From Zopfochytrium polystomum (lineage: Eukaryota; Chytridiomycota; Chytridiomycetes; Chytridiales; Chytridiaceae): a stretch of 64,000 nt of DNA. The notes under the pieces were generated by a model. That model saw only the letters and a program-made list of their open reading frames with translations, did not search any database and was not told the DNA's origin. The stretch is from the NCBI GenBank assembly GCA_025765615.1, contig JAIVFJ010000042.1, positions 1 through 64,000 of the forward strand, written 5' to 3'. Numbering within the stretch: position 1 is the stretch's first letter; every line of letters starts with the position of its first letter. Positions 13,158 to 24,173 of the stretch are shown piece after piece. A program made the position numbers and the translations under genes.

Positions 13158-14642
13158 CTACGGCTCCACGGCCCCCGACGCTTTCAGCAATTCCACAATT
13201 TCCCCAAATCCTTCGAGCTGTGCGAGCTCCAGCGGCGGCATGCCGTCCTGCTTGGCCTGGTTGGGATCCACCTTGCCCCGTTCCAGCAACACCCTGACAA
13301 CCGCCACGCTCCGCATTGCGATCGCCAGCGTAAGCGGGGTGTGGCCTTCGGGGCCGTAAACGGCCAGCGCGCACTTTCTATCCACCAGCGCCTCCACGAC
13401 GGGAAGCACGCCCCCGTCGCCGCCGCGGGCGACGGCACAAAAGATCGGGTGCAGCAGGTCGACGCTGGCGCCGGCGTCCAGCAGCTCCAGCGCGCAGTCA
13501 AAGTTCCCGAGCTGGATGGCGAGCGTCAGCGGCGTGAACGGCGCGGTCGTGACCGCGTCTATGTCGACGCCGCCGCCGGGCGCCGCCAGCAGCAGCTTGA
13601 CGACGTCGCGGTTACCACCCTCGGCGGCGCCGTGGAGCGGTGTGACTTTCTGCCAGCCGTTCTTGCCCGTCGACTCGGCGCAGGGGTTCGCGCCCCGCGC
13701 GAGGAGGAGCCGGGTAATGTCAGGCTTGCCCGCCATGCAGGCGGCCAGCAGCGCGGACTCGCGGTTGGGCGGTGGGGCGGCGTTGACATCGGCGCCGGCG
13801 TCGAGCAGCGTCTCGACGGTGGCCTCGTCGCCGGTGATGCACGCGATCATGAGCGGGGTGCCGACTTTTCCGTTGCGAGTTTTGTTCGGGTCCGCGCCGC
13901 GGGCGAGGAGCAGGCGCAGCACGTCGGCGCAGGCGCGGCCGTCCGGGAAGGTTGGGTTCGTGGTCGCGGCAGCCACATGGAGGGGCGACAGGCCGTCCGG
14001 GTCGGCGGCGTAAACGTCGGCGCCGGCGTCGAGGAGGGCGGTGACGACGTCGGTGTTGGCTGCGGCGCCAGAGGCGAGGAGAAGAGGGATGAAGAAACTG
14101 TCTCGATTGGCCCCCGGCGGGGTGATGCCGTTCGGGTCGGCTCCGTGCTGGAGCAGCAGGCGGACGACCTCGGCGTTCTTCTCCTTCACGGCGGCCATCA
14201 GCGGGGTGTGTGGGGTCTCTGGATCGTTTGTGACGATGTCGGGCTTGGCCCCACGCTCCAGCAGCAGCCGCACGCAAGCGACGGGCACGCCATCTTCGAC
14301 GATGGCGGTCAAAAGCGGCGGGGACCCGAATTCGTCGAGAACGTTTGGGTCGCCGCCGCCCTTGTCCAAGAGAAGGGCGAGGATGGTGGCGGCGTTTGGT
14401 CCGCCGCCGGGCGAGACGAGGTGCATGACGGAGACTTTGGGATAGTCTTTTGTCGCGGCCGACCATTCTTTGAAGTCGATCAAGGCGTTCGGGTCGGCGC
14501 CCTGGGCGAGGAGCCTTTCTACTTTCGCGGCATTGTGCTCGATGATGACGGCCTTCAAGAGCCTCAGATTTGGCTCGAGGCCAGCGTCGGGGGAAAGCAA
14601 GTAGTTGACGGCGGCGACGGAGGAGGCGATGGCGCGGAACAT
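13158..14642 (-). CDS. Ankyrin-repeat protein 1
   Basis: Single-exon 494-aa protein. The Met at 14642 (MFRAIAS) is chosen because the frame upstream is only a poly-Phe/CTGT repeat artefact, and the paralogue at 27815 starts with the same residues. From about residue 30 to the end it is a run of ankyrin repeats with GADPN, DAGADV, TPLM.A and VRLLLERGA signatures. Ankyrin repeats bind other proteins; no second domain is visible. It lies divergently next to the truncated gene C, exactly as its paralogue lies next to C', so the pair moved with the inverted duplication. A 27-A tract sits 35 bp before the start codon. Confidence 0.88.
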   Translation of the reverse strand: MFRAIASSVAAVNYLLSPDAGLEPNLRLLKAVIIEHNAAKVERLLAQGADPNALIDFKEWSAATKDYPKVSVMHLVSPGGGPNAATILALLLDKGGGDPNVLDEFGSPPLLTAIVEDGVPVACVRLLLERGAKPDIVTNDPETPHTPLMAAVKEKNAEVVRLLLQHGADPNGITPPGANRDSFFIPLLLASGAAANTDVVTALLDAGADVYAADPDGLSPLHVAAATTNPTFPDGRACADVLRLLLARGADPNKTRNGKVGTPLMIACITGDEATVETLLDAGADVNAAPPPNRESALLAACMAGKPDITRLLLARGANPCAESTGKNGWQKVTPLHGAAEGGNRDVVKLLLAAPGGGVDIDAVTTAPFTPLTLAIQLGNFDCALELLDAGASVDLLHPIFCAVARGGDGGVLPVVEALVDRKCALAVYGPEGHTPLTLAIAMRSVAVVRVLLERGKVDPNQAKQDGMPPLELAQLEGFGEIVELLKASGAVEP

Positions 14643-14676
14643 TTGGTTTTGTGCGGATCGAACGTGAGAACAAACC

Positions 14677-14703
14677 AAAAAAAAAAAAAAAAAAAAAAAA
14701 AAA
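14677..14703. repeat. Poly(A) tract, 27 nt
   Basis: Uninterrupted A run in the 5' flank of the minus-strand ankyrin gene. It reads as poly(T) on the coding strand. A similar A tract lies near 24450 in the right arm. Confidence 0.9.
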
Positions 14704-15026
14704 GAAAAACATGAAATTCGTAACATGCGGCCTCCACGCTGGCAGGCAGGCAGACAGACTGACCGACAGACAAACAGAAAGGTAGATTGAGCGACCGACA
14801 GGCAAAAGACTTGACTGAAACAAAGAGTGCGTCGACAGCGCAACTTTCAATCCGTGCCACTTGGGAAGGTGCCTGCCTGGGTTGGGTGGCTGAGCGAGAC
14901 AGACAGACAGACAGACAGACAGACAGCTCGAAGGAAGACAAAGAAATTTGCACCCCTTGTTTTCGCTTTCGTCAAAACGGAAATCCGTTTGAAACTTTTA
15001 CGAGAGAGGAGAGACAAAGCTAGGCA

Positions 15027-15029
<3 letters not shown>

Positions 15030-15105
<76 letters not shown>
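15030..15105. repeat. (GA)n microsatellite
   Basis: Near-perfect GA dinucleotide tract between the ankyrin gene and gene C. Its counterpart beside the right-arm ankyrin gene is a CT tract near 27109-27190. Confidence 0.95.
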
Positions 15106-15107
<2 letters not shown>

Positions 15108-15454
15108 TCTCCTATTTCAACTCTCTCATACACAGTCCCCAGCTGTACGCTCGCCTCTCTCCCGCTTCACCGCCCCATACTCAACCCGTCAACCCGCCCG
15201 TTCTTTCGCCAGAGTCAATCTCCCCCCCCCCCAGAGCACACGAAACTGTGATGATGGCAGTCAACCAGCCTCACCTTCTCGTTTTGTTTCTTTTCCTTTT
15301 TTGGGGGCTGCCGCATCTGGCTGGCCCTTCCCCTGCTCCCCGTCCAAACCCAACTCTCTGCACTGCTGATGGACGTGACATTGCCTGACTCTGCCCCGGG
15401 CCGTTGCAGCGCGTTTGCCTGGAAAGGCGCTCGCAGCGAGTGACAACGGTTCTA

Positions 15455-15910
15455 ACTCAAGTTTTCCAACTTGTGTGATCCTGCGGCGGGGCAAGTCATT
15501 CCAGATTATGGGCCATATACCAATACCGCGACTGCAGTCGTCAAATCAGCTGTAAACTCAGCTTCACGGTACGTTTCCGATTCCGATAACATTCGCGTAG
15601 ATATTCACTCACACGCACACCCTGCACTTCCCTTTCCATCTTTCGCAGCAATCATGAACGGGTTGGCCGAAGCCGGAAATGCATATATTCAGTGAGTTCA
15701 ACGTGAGTGTTAAATGAAAACCTAATTTCAGGACTCTGTGATTATACAGGTAACACTTCAACAACAGCCAAGGACGACCCACTCGCCAATTCTGCCGGGA
15801 AAGTACTCGCTGGCGCAGCGCCACCGGACTAATCGATGGCGTAGTGCCGGAAGTGTGCCAAATATTCAGTGATCTCAACGCCCCGAAAACGCGACGCAGC
15901 GTGGCCTGAG
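15455..15910 (+). pseudogene. Truncated paralogue of secreted gene C'
   Basis: Matches the 3' half of the gene at 24747-26962. Retained segments are GQVIPDYGPYTNTATAVVKS, then FAAIMNGLAEAGNAYIQ after an intron, then VCQIFSDLNAPKTRRSVA. A TGA follows, where the paralogue continues with a Ser codon into its long basic tail. The signal peptide and glycine-zipper exons are absent upstream and a frame break lies near 15825. It could still be expressed as a short product, but loss of both ends argues for a pseudogene. Confidence 0.7.
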
Positions 15911-16890
15911 ACTCTTTTTTTTTTCTGTTCAGCTCTTAAAAGGAAAATAAGGAAGCGTGCGGTTCCTGAAAACCAGCTTTTGTGTGGCACATGGACGGTG
16001 GCACAGAACAGGCGGTGATAGACAGGAGAAAATCTGATGGCGTTAACCCTTCTCGATGAAGGACAACGGACCGTCCGGCCGCGTCGGGGGGACTGACTAG
16101 CTGAAGAAACAAGCGTAACAAGCTTGCTGTTGCTGATTGTAGCCTGATTTTACGAAACTTTTTTTCCAGAAGAGGCTCCTCTGGGCACCGTCAGCTTCAC
16201 CAAGAAAAGACACTCCGCTTTCCTGCCAGGAAAAGCAGCAACTCATTCGTGCCGCCCCCCACGTGCCAGGCATAGCTTTTCTATCCACAACCAAATAACG
16301 CGACGCGTAGAGAATAGTAGGACAAACGCGACCGGCGTGCCCAGTCATTGACCTCTTTGGAAAAAAGCATAAGAGATGTCGATACACGCCCGGCGGCGGC
16401 GAAGCGCAACAGGCCCAAAAAACCGCCCGTGGTGCGTCGGGATGTACCACCAGCGCGGACGCAAGCCAGCGCCGCCGAATATGGCTGGCAGCGCGAGGAA
16501 GGCAGGGAGGCGACTGCCAGCGAGTGTCAGGGGTGTTGCAGCTTGTATGGATGTGGGAGGGACAGGGATATATCAGATAGTTGTCTCACCCGTGGCCACA
16601 GCTTCTACGGTGCGGGGGTTGCTCTTTCTCTCTCTCCCCCCCCTCTCTCTTCCCCTCTTTGTTTGTCCGTGTGGCGCATCATTCAATCTCAGCTCGCGCT
16701 TTTTTTTTGCGTGCAGATGGGAAGAAAACGCGAAAAAAATTGATAAAGGAAAAATTTTTTGGTGGCACAAAACGCCCCTTGCAAAAAAGCAATCGTGGGC
16801 TGAAAATGGGTGGAGGCAGTGGCACTGCTTCGGCCGGTTAGTCGGAAAAGCGCCAAGCACATGCAATATCATTTGGTGAGCGGCTGGTGG

Positions 16891-16897
16891 TATAAAA
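16891..16897 (+). promoter_or_regulatory. TATA box of gene A
   Basis: TATAAAA, 94 bp before the start codon at 16985. Equivalent boxes lie at the same distance before genes A' and B, supporting one shared core promoter design. Confidence 0.7.
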
Positions 16898-16984
16898 CGG
16901 GGGCGGCCGTCGGCAGGAAAGCCACCCCCCAACCTCACACTCCCGAACCCCCAAGAACTGAAGCCCAGGACCTGACATTGAAAG

Positions 16985-18389
16985 ATGATGAAGCTTGCCC
17001 TTCTTTTCCTCCTCGCGGCTGCCTCTGCGGCCGTCGCAACGGCTGTGCCCCTGCACGCGGCGGACGAGCTTGCAGATGTGGACGGGGGCAATCGTGGCGT
17101 GGCCCTGGCCAGACGTGGTGAGTGCACCCTCCCACCCCTGCCAACGATTCCCTCCCTCCTTCAGTCCCATCTGCTGTAATTTCCAGTCAGCCACTGCCAA
17201 TCAATGATCTGACTGCACCAACAAACGTCATCCCACTACCACCCAAAATCCCAAATAAGACGGCGACACCCCGACGCTCGTCCCTGCGGCTATCAAGGGG
17301 CTGGTAGGCCCTACGTATTCGGGCAGGCGGCACAGGAAGAAGATGGGCAACAACAGGGAAAGGCGGCGCAGGCGGCGGGAGCGAGAGTCGGCCGAGCGGA
17401 TGCGGAGCGGTGAGTGTGGCAACTGTTGCGTTCCTTCGTGGTAGAGGTTGGGCGATGGAGAGCGAAAACTAAAAAAATCTTCCCTTTTTCGTTGTTCGCA
17501 TCGCACACACATACACACGCACACCTCACACATGCAGAGCTCGTCGACGCCGGGTACGCTGACGAGCTTGACGCCTTTGAAGACGACGCCGCGGACCCCC
17601 TGCCGGAGTCCGGCGGCACGGGCGAGACCGAGGCACCGCGCAAGCGGCACTATCGCCACCACCCGGGCAACAACCGACGCCGCAGGATGATTCGCCACCG
17701 GCACCGTGGCAGCACGGCTCCGCGCATGAAGATGGCCGGTGAGAGTGGGCAACTGCAGCGTACCTGTGTGTGATGGGGGGTGGAGGGGGAAGGGACTCTG
17801 GGGGTAGGGGCGAAATTACGCTGTTCACTCTCAAATACGCATCGCACTCACCCACCCCTCAATTTTACAGAACTCGTCGATGCCGGGTACGCCGACGAGC
17901 TAGACCCCCAGACTTTCGGAAGCAACGCCTTTGACGACGACGCCGTCGACCCACCTCCGGCGCCCCGCAGCGCAGACGAGGCCGTGGTCCCCCGCCGCAA
18001 GGGACACCATCGCCACCACAGCCGCCCCGGCAACGACCGACTCCGTTCGTTGATGCGTCACCGGCCGATGATCAAAATGGCCGCGAAAGAGGCGGGTGAG
18101 TGTCGTGAATGGTCGGGAGGCCTACGATGAGGGCAAAGTTCAAACATGACCTTTGCCCGACCCCACCTGCCTGGGTCGCGGTTCCGTTTTCTATGATTTC
18201 CCTAATTTTCCATTGTTTTGGACAGCTTTTGCCGACGACGAGGCCTTCTACGACGAGCTTGTCGACGAGCTTCTCAATGGCGCGGAGTTTGAGGACGACG
18301 AGGTCGCGGGGGACGAGGTTGACGAGGACGGGTTGGACGGTGAGGAGGTCGTTGATGAGGTCGTCGAAGATGCGTTTGACGACGAGTAA
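16985..18389 (+). CDS. Secreted modular acidic/basic protein A
   Basis: Five exons (16985-17117, 17260-17409, 17538-17738, 17871-18095, 18226-18389) give 290 aa, all introns in phase 1. Residues 1-20 are a signal peptide (MMKLALLFLLAAASAAVATA). Exon 2 is very basic (RRRRRRERE). Exons 3 and 4 are duplicates. Each opens with ELVDAGYADELD, runs through an acidic stretch, then switches to an Arg/His stretch (RKRHYRHHPGNNRRRR; RRKGHHRHHSRP). Exon 5 is strongly acidic (AFADDEAFYDELVDEL to FDDE). KR and RR pairs could be Kex2-type processing sites. I recognise no known family. The layout recalls precursors in which an acidic propiece balances a cationic peptide, but that is inference; charge-driven assembly or metal binding by His are alternatives. 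Near-identical to A'. Confidence 0.75.
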
Positions 18390-18713
18390 AACGCGGTGGC
18401 CACGCTGTTCTCCATCCCTGTCTCCTTTCTCTCTCTTTGTCGCGTTCTTTCTGAACACTGAATAAAAGTTTTGATGGCTGGACTTCTAAGTATCGGATTA
18501 TGATTTGACCGAAGGTCGCATATGGAGGAACTGTTATACATTCCACCCGCTCTTCCTCTGCGGTTCTGATTCACAACGTCCCTGCGTCTCATTCTTCTCC
18601 CGAGCATGATAAGAAACGTGAAGCCCACAGAGGGATTTGGTCGCTTCTCGCTTTTGGGGAGCGTGGAAAAGTGGGCGGATAAAAATGGAAGTCTTTGAAC
18701 ATTGGCGGCATGG

Positions 18714-18738
18714 TCTCTCTCTCCTCTCTCTCTCTATA

Positions 18739-18823
<85 letters not shown>
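18714..18823. repeat. (CT)n microsatellite
   Basis: Long CT dinucleotide tract in the spacer between the inverted arms, just downstream of gene A. Frames through it (poly Leu-Ser) are artefacts. Confidence 0.95.
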
Positions 18824-18825
<2 letters not shown>

Positions 18826-19616
18826 GCTCCCCGTGTGGCGCAGATATTCAAGCAGCTCCTGCTTTTTTGCAAGAAAACGCCAAAAAAGGGCGAAAATTCC
18901 AGGCAAGAAAAATTTCAGGGTGGCATAAAGCAAGGCAGGCCCACATTGAGGCGGACGCGGACCAGGCTTGCACGACACCGACGTAGTGGTGGGCAAGGGT
19001 TTTGTATGAAACGAGGAAAGTCGACTTCCTTGCGGCGCTGAGCGTTATTCCTTTGTGGGTCATGGGGTCTGCACGGCGTCTACTTTCTCCATCGCTATTG
19101 CGCTTTGCAGGCTGTCGTCGAGGTCCAGACAAAATGAGCTGGTGGCTGAGACGCTTTTTCTTGTCAGTCTCGGTTTTTTTTTTGTTTTCTGCTTCTTACT
19201 TTTTCCCTTGTAGAATTTGAATTTGTCTCTGACATCGTCCGTCCCAGAGACGCGAAGACAGTCAACGGGCGCAACAACAGATGGAAATAATTAATAGAGA
19301 GATTGGGCCGAGAAAGCCGTTTTTGTGCAGCAAAACATCGCTCGCGTTCTGTCAAGAGCGAATGGCCTGCCATCATCATTGCGCCAGCCTCCCCCCTAGT
19401 TTGTCTGCAGCTTCGAAAACTGTGCCGCCATCAAGGAAGAAATATTATTTTTCACTAATTTTCTCAGCGGCTCAGACGAAAAGCAGTGTGAGAGTGGAGT
19501 GAGAGGAGGAGGAAGGCATCGACTCTTTCCAAGAAAGCAGCGCCGAAGACAGGCTGGCAGGCGCTGGAGGCCGGCCCTGGCTTGGCTGACTTCGGCAGGC
19601 TGGGCGGAGCTGGCGA

Positions 19617-19623
19617 TATAAAA
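19617..19623 (+). promoter_or_regulatory. TATA box of gene B
   Basis: TATAAAA 93 bp before the start at 19710, the same distance as in genes A and A'. Confidence 0.65.
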
Positions 19624-19709
19624 CTGGGATATGCACTTTCACTGGAGCAGAAAGGGGAAAAAAGAGGAACGCCCCCAAACATTCCCCACATCTTGTCCCG
19701 TCCCACACA

Positions 19710-21240
19710 ATGAAAACTCTGCTTCTGGAAGGCCTCGCGTTGCTTGTGGCCACTGTGCTCGTGGCCGCCGCCCCGAGCTACGGAGGCCGCCGCGGCTGGA
19801 GGAAGCGTCCCGTGCCACTCATGATCAAAGGGGCGGGTGCCGTGCTGGACAAGCATCGTAGGTTTTGTGCGCTTTTGGTTTTTCCATGTGCTGCTTGAGT
19901 GAAGAAACTTACGGCCATCATGCATCCGTCTACCGGCACAGCGCTCGTGGATACCCCTGCTGCGTCCTTTGTCGACAGCGAGGAGGTCGTAAACGGAGAC
20001 GAGGCCGACGCCTTCGACGACATGGGGCTTGCCGGTGACGATGCTTTCGAGGAGGACGAGGCCGTGCATTCGGGCAAGGCCACCCTCGGATATGACGGTC
20101 ATTCCCACGGCAACGCCCACGAGAGCTCTCACGGCCACTCTCACAGTCACTCCACGAGCCAGTCGCACGGTTATCCCCATGGCCACTCCCACGGCAGTCA
20201 CTCCCACCACCACCACCCCCACCACCGCCATCATAAGCCCAAAGAGACAACAAAACCGTCTTCATACTCGTCGTCGGCCGGGCAGAACGGTAAAACAGGT
20301 TTGTTGAGGCTTGGACCCTCCGCTCACACCACCTTTGATCACCACCGATTTCGAATACGTTCCCACACCTCATCCCGAAACCAGCACTTGTCGACTCGGA
20401 CGAGGTTCTTTACGATGAGATTCAGGCGCTGTACGGCCAAGAGGCTACAGGCGATGCCTCCGCAGTCGCCACGGTATCAAGCGATGGCTTCATCCCCTCT
20501 CGAGGGCAGCGACTCCAGCGACGACGGGGTGGTAGCCACGGCCACTTCCATTCCATCGCGCGGCACTCCACCGAGCACAAGAAACAAGACGGGGTCGCTC
20601 ACCTGCCCGCCAACTTGACGGCCGTGGGCCAAAACGGGAAACGCGGTATGTTTCAGACTGCTTCTTCATTAAGTCCTTTTTTTTCGTATTTCTGACGGAT
20701 GTTCTTGCAGCGCTGGTTGACTCTGACGAGGTCATCTACGAAGAGGCGCTTAATGAGCAGGACCTGGGCGATGACGCTGTCGACGATGACGCGATCGTGG
20801 AGCCTTCGACGATGGGCACTGAGACTCTGGCTGGGGCCAGCCTGCATCACGATGGCAGGCGGCACCACTGGCACAGGACGACTGGACGACCGGGAAAAAA
20901 GTCCTTTGCACAAGTGATGAATATGATCGGCGCCAAGATTGCCTCTTCCCAGGTTGGACCTTCAGGTACGTGATTGTTGTAGCCGTTGGAAAGTCATCGA
21001 CTTTTGATTATCTCCCGTGGCATTTGCTGGAACTAAGCGTTGAACTGTCTCGTCTGTCGCTCCTTCACCGAACCACACAACATATCGCGCTCTGCAGCTT
21101 TTGCGGATGCCGAAGCCTCCATGGACGGGCATTCTGATGAGCTCATTGGCGGTGGCAGACTCGAAAGCAACGACTTTGCCGACAGCGAGTTTGGTGATGA
21201 CGGTTTAGACGAGGAGGAGGAGTCGGCCCGACCAGCTTGA
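19710..21240 (+). CDS. Secreted modular His-rich/acidic protein B
   Basis: Five exons (19710-19857, 19942-20298, 20385-20645, 20711-20965, 21098-21240) give 387 aa, again all phase-1 introns. An N-terminal signal peptide ends around VLVAAA. Exons 2, 3 and 4 each open with (A/P)LVDxxE and an acidic half, then switch to a basic or His-rich half. In exon 2, residues about 95-150 are dominated by His with Ser/Gly (HGHSHSHS, SHSHHHHPHHRHH). Exon 5 starts AFAD like exon 5 of A. This makes B a diverged member of the A family, in the spacer between A and A'. After the stop at 21240 another frame continues with an acidic stretch (DQLDEDSFDTDEVDEDELDE) to 21316. A one-base indel may therefore have shortened the tail. 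Poly-His suggests metal or pH-dependent binding, not proven. Confidence 0.72.
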
Positions 21241-21823
21241 CGAGGACAGTTTCGACACCGATGAGGTTGACGAGGATGAGCTTGACGAGGACGAGGTGGA
21301 ATATTTGGAGGAGTGAAGGGTGGACGGCCAGCGCTGGTGGGATTTGTTGCGATTCATCCTGGCCTTTTTCCCTCTCATGTTTCCGCTTGCGCCTTTTTGT
21401 ATCGGGAAAATTCATATTCATTTCAAAAAGCGTCGCTCACTTGTTGGCAGGTTTGCTTTGAATTCTGCACATCGGCGGCGGTGCCCCATCTTCGTAATGT
21501 GAGCGGGAGCACCACTCACTGCCACGCCCCCGCCTTGCTTCGGTTTGGAGGATGTCGCTGGATCTTGCCGGCTTTGTCTGTTCCTTGCTTGCTTTTTTCG
21601 TGACGGTCGCGTCAGGCTTCGTTTTTGGAAACCCAGTTGCCCCATTTGTCCCAGACTCTAGTGCTCCTCACGCTCACGGAAGTGCAATGTGCGTGCTAAA
21701 TAATAAACACTGCATGTAGCGGTCAAAGGTGCAAAGCATGTGCCGAATCTGATGACCTCCAAAAGCCCATACACTGTAACTTCGGTGGATCAAAAGCAAA
21801 AGATCCAGGCCGAATCCGTCGCG

Positions 21824-21824
21824 A

Positions 21825-21879
<55 letters not shown>

Positions 21880-21894
21880 GGAGAGAGAGAGAGA
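21824..21894. repeat. (GATA)n-(GA)n compound microsatellite
   Basis: About eight ATAG units followed by a GA tract, immediately beside the inner edge of the right inverted arm. Confidence 0.95.
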
Positions 21895-21987
21895 CAGCCA
21901 CCGAAACTTTTATTCAGTGTTCAGAAAGAACGCGACAAAGAGAGAAATGAGACAGGGGATGGAGGAAAACAGCGTGGCCACCACGTT

Positions 21988-23400
21988 TTACTCGTCGTCA
22001 AACGCACCTTCGACGACCTCATCAACGACCTCCTCACCGTCCAACCCGTCCTCGTCAACCTCGTCCTCCGCGACCTCGTCGTCCTCAAACTCCGCGCCAT
22101 TGAGAAGCTCGTCGACAAGCTCGTCGTAGAAGGCCTCGTCGTCGGCAAAAGCTGTCCAAAACAATGGAAAATTAGGGAAATCATGGTTGGTGAACGGAAC
22201 CGCGACTTAGGACGGCAGGTGAGGTAGGGCAAAGGTCATGTTTAAACTTTGCCCTCATCGGAGGCCTCCCGACCATTCACGACACTCACCCGCCTCTTTC
22301 GCGGCCATTTTGATCATCGGCCGGTGACGCATCAACGAACGGAGTCGGTCGTTGCCGGGGCGGCTGTGGTGGCGATGGTGTCCCTTGCGGCGGGGGACCA
22401 CGGCCTCGTCTGCGCTGCGGGGCGCCGGAGGTGGGTCGACGGCGTCGTCGTCAAAGGCGTTGCTTCCGAAAGTCTGGGGGTCTAGCTCGTCGGCGTACCC
22501 GGCATCGACGAGTTCTGTAAAATTGAGGGGTGGGTGAGTGCGATGCGTATTTGAGAGTGAACAGCGTAATTTCGCCCCTACCCCCAGAGTCCCTTCCCCC
22601 TCCACCCCCCATCACACACAGGTACGCTGCAGTTGCCCACTCTCACCGGCCATCTTCATGCGCGGAGCCGTGCTGCCACGGTGCCGGTGGCGAATCATCC
22701 TGCGGCGTCGGTTGTTGCCCGGGTGGTGGCGATAGTGCCGCTTGCGCGGTGCCTCGGTCTCGCCCGTGCCGCCGGACTCCGGCAGGGGGTCCGCGGCGTC
22801 GTCTTCAAAGGCGTCAAGCTCGTCAGCGTACCCGGCGTCGACGAGCTCTGCATGTGTGAGGTGTGCGTGTGTATGTGTGTGCGATGCGAACAACGAAAAA
22901 GGGAAGATTTTTTTAGTTTTCGCTCTCCATCGCCCAACCTCTACCACGAAGGAACGCAACAGTTGCCACACTCACCGCTCCGCATCCGCTCGGCCGACTC
23001 TCGCTCCCGCCGCCTGCGCCGCCTTTCCCTGTTGTTGCCCATCTTCTTCCTGTGCCGCCTGCCCGAATACGTAGGGCCTACCAGCCCCTTGATAGCCGCA
23101 GGGACGAGCGTCGGGGTGTCGCCGTCTTATTTGGGATTTTGGGTGGTAGTGGGATGACGTTTGTTGGTGCAGTCAGATCATTGATTGGCAGTGGCTGACT
23201 GGAAATTACAGCAGATGGGACGGAAGGAGGGAGGGAATCGTTGGCAGGGGTGGGAGGGTGCACTCACCACGTCTGGCCAGGGCCACGCCACGATTTCCCC
23301 CGTCCACATCTGCAAGCTCGTCCGCCGCGTGCAGGGGCACAGCCGCTGCGACGGCCGCAGAGGCAGCCGCGAGGAGGAAAAGAAGGGCAAGCTTCATCAC
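21988..23400 (-). CDS. Secreted modular acidic/basic protein A'
   Basis: Mirror copy of gene A, with the same five-exon structure, phase-1 introns, signal peptide and duplicated ELVDAGYADEL exons. The reading frame is open through all exons, so both copies look usable. Differences are few: the signal region has an Ala for Thr, and the last intron is slightly altered. A and A' converge toward the spacer holding gene B. The high identity implies recent duplication or gene conversion between arms. Confidence 0.78.
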
Positions 23401-23489
23401 CTTTCAATGTCAGGTCCTGGGCTTCAGTTCTTGGGGGTTCGGGAGTGTGAGGTTGGGGGGGTGGCTTTCTTGCCGTCGGCCGCCCCCCA

Positions 23490-23496
23490 TTTTATA
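23490..23496 (-). promoter_or_regulatory. TATA box of gene A'
   Basis: TATAAAA on the minus strand, 90 bp before the start codon at 23400, in the same context (GGTGGTATAAAA) as in gene A. Confidence 0.65.
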
Positions 23497-24132
23497 CCAC
23501 CAGCAAACCCCCTCATCCCCGCTCACCAAATGATATGGCATGTGCTTGGCGCTTTTCCGACTAACCGGCCAAAGCAGTGCCCCTGCCTCCACCCATTTTC
23601 AGCCCACGATTGCTTTTTTTTGCAGGGGGCGCTTTTGTGCGACCAGAAAATTTTTCCTTTTCCAACTTTTTCGCGTTTCCTGACATCTGCACGCAAGAAA
23701 AGCGCGAGCCGAGATTGAATGATGCGCCACACGGACAGACAGAGAGGGGAAGAGAGAGGGGGGAGAGAGAGAAAGAGCAATCCCCGCACCGTAGAAGCTG
23801 TGGCCACGGGTGAGACAACTATCTGATATATCCCTGTCCCCACCACATCCACACAAGCTGCAACACCCCTGACACTTGCTGGCAGTCGCCTCCCTGCCTT
23901 CCTCGCGCTGCCAGCCACATTCGGCGGCGCTGGCTTGCACCCACGCTGGTGGTACATCCCGACGCACCACGGGCGGTTTTTGGGCCTGTTGCGCTTCGCC
24001 GCCGCCGGGCGTGTATCGACATCTCTGATGCTTTTTTCCCAAGAGGTCAATGACTGGGCACGCCGGTCGCGTGTTTGTCCTACTATTCTCTACGCGTCGC
24101 GTTATTTGGTCGTAGATAGAAAAGCTATGCCT

Positions 24133-24163
<31 letters not shown>

Positions 24164-24173
24164 CGACACGAAT
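24133..24173. repeat. Poly(G) tract, 41 nt
   Basis: Forty-one consecutive G residues. The equivalent left-arm position (about 16247) has only six C residues on the plus strand, so the run expanded in this arm only, or is an assembly artefact. Confidence 0.9.

Larger units (their letters stand above)
15965..18475 (+). repeat. Left arm of large inverted repeat
   Basis: About 2.5 kb that reappears in reverse orientation at 21903-24441 with long identical stretches, including all exons and introns of gene A. The inner edge is the tract around CTGAATAAAAGTTT at about 18455-18475. The outer edge fades near 15965. The sequence further out (gene C, ankyrin gene) is also mirrored but more diverged. 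Confidence 0.92.

Noticed and set aside
13341..14714. 457-codon plus-strand frame opposite ankyrin gene 1
   Set aside because: GC-rich shadow of the real minus-strand gene, with no repeats or domains of its own. The same holds for 28202-29467 opposite ankyrin gene 2.
19464..20234. 256-codon minus-strand frame opposite gene B
   Set aside because: Its Val/Gly-rich repeats are the antisense of the His/Asp-rich exon. Gene B has consistent splice sites and a signal peptide.
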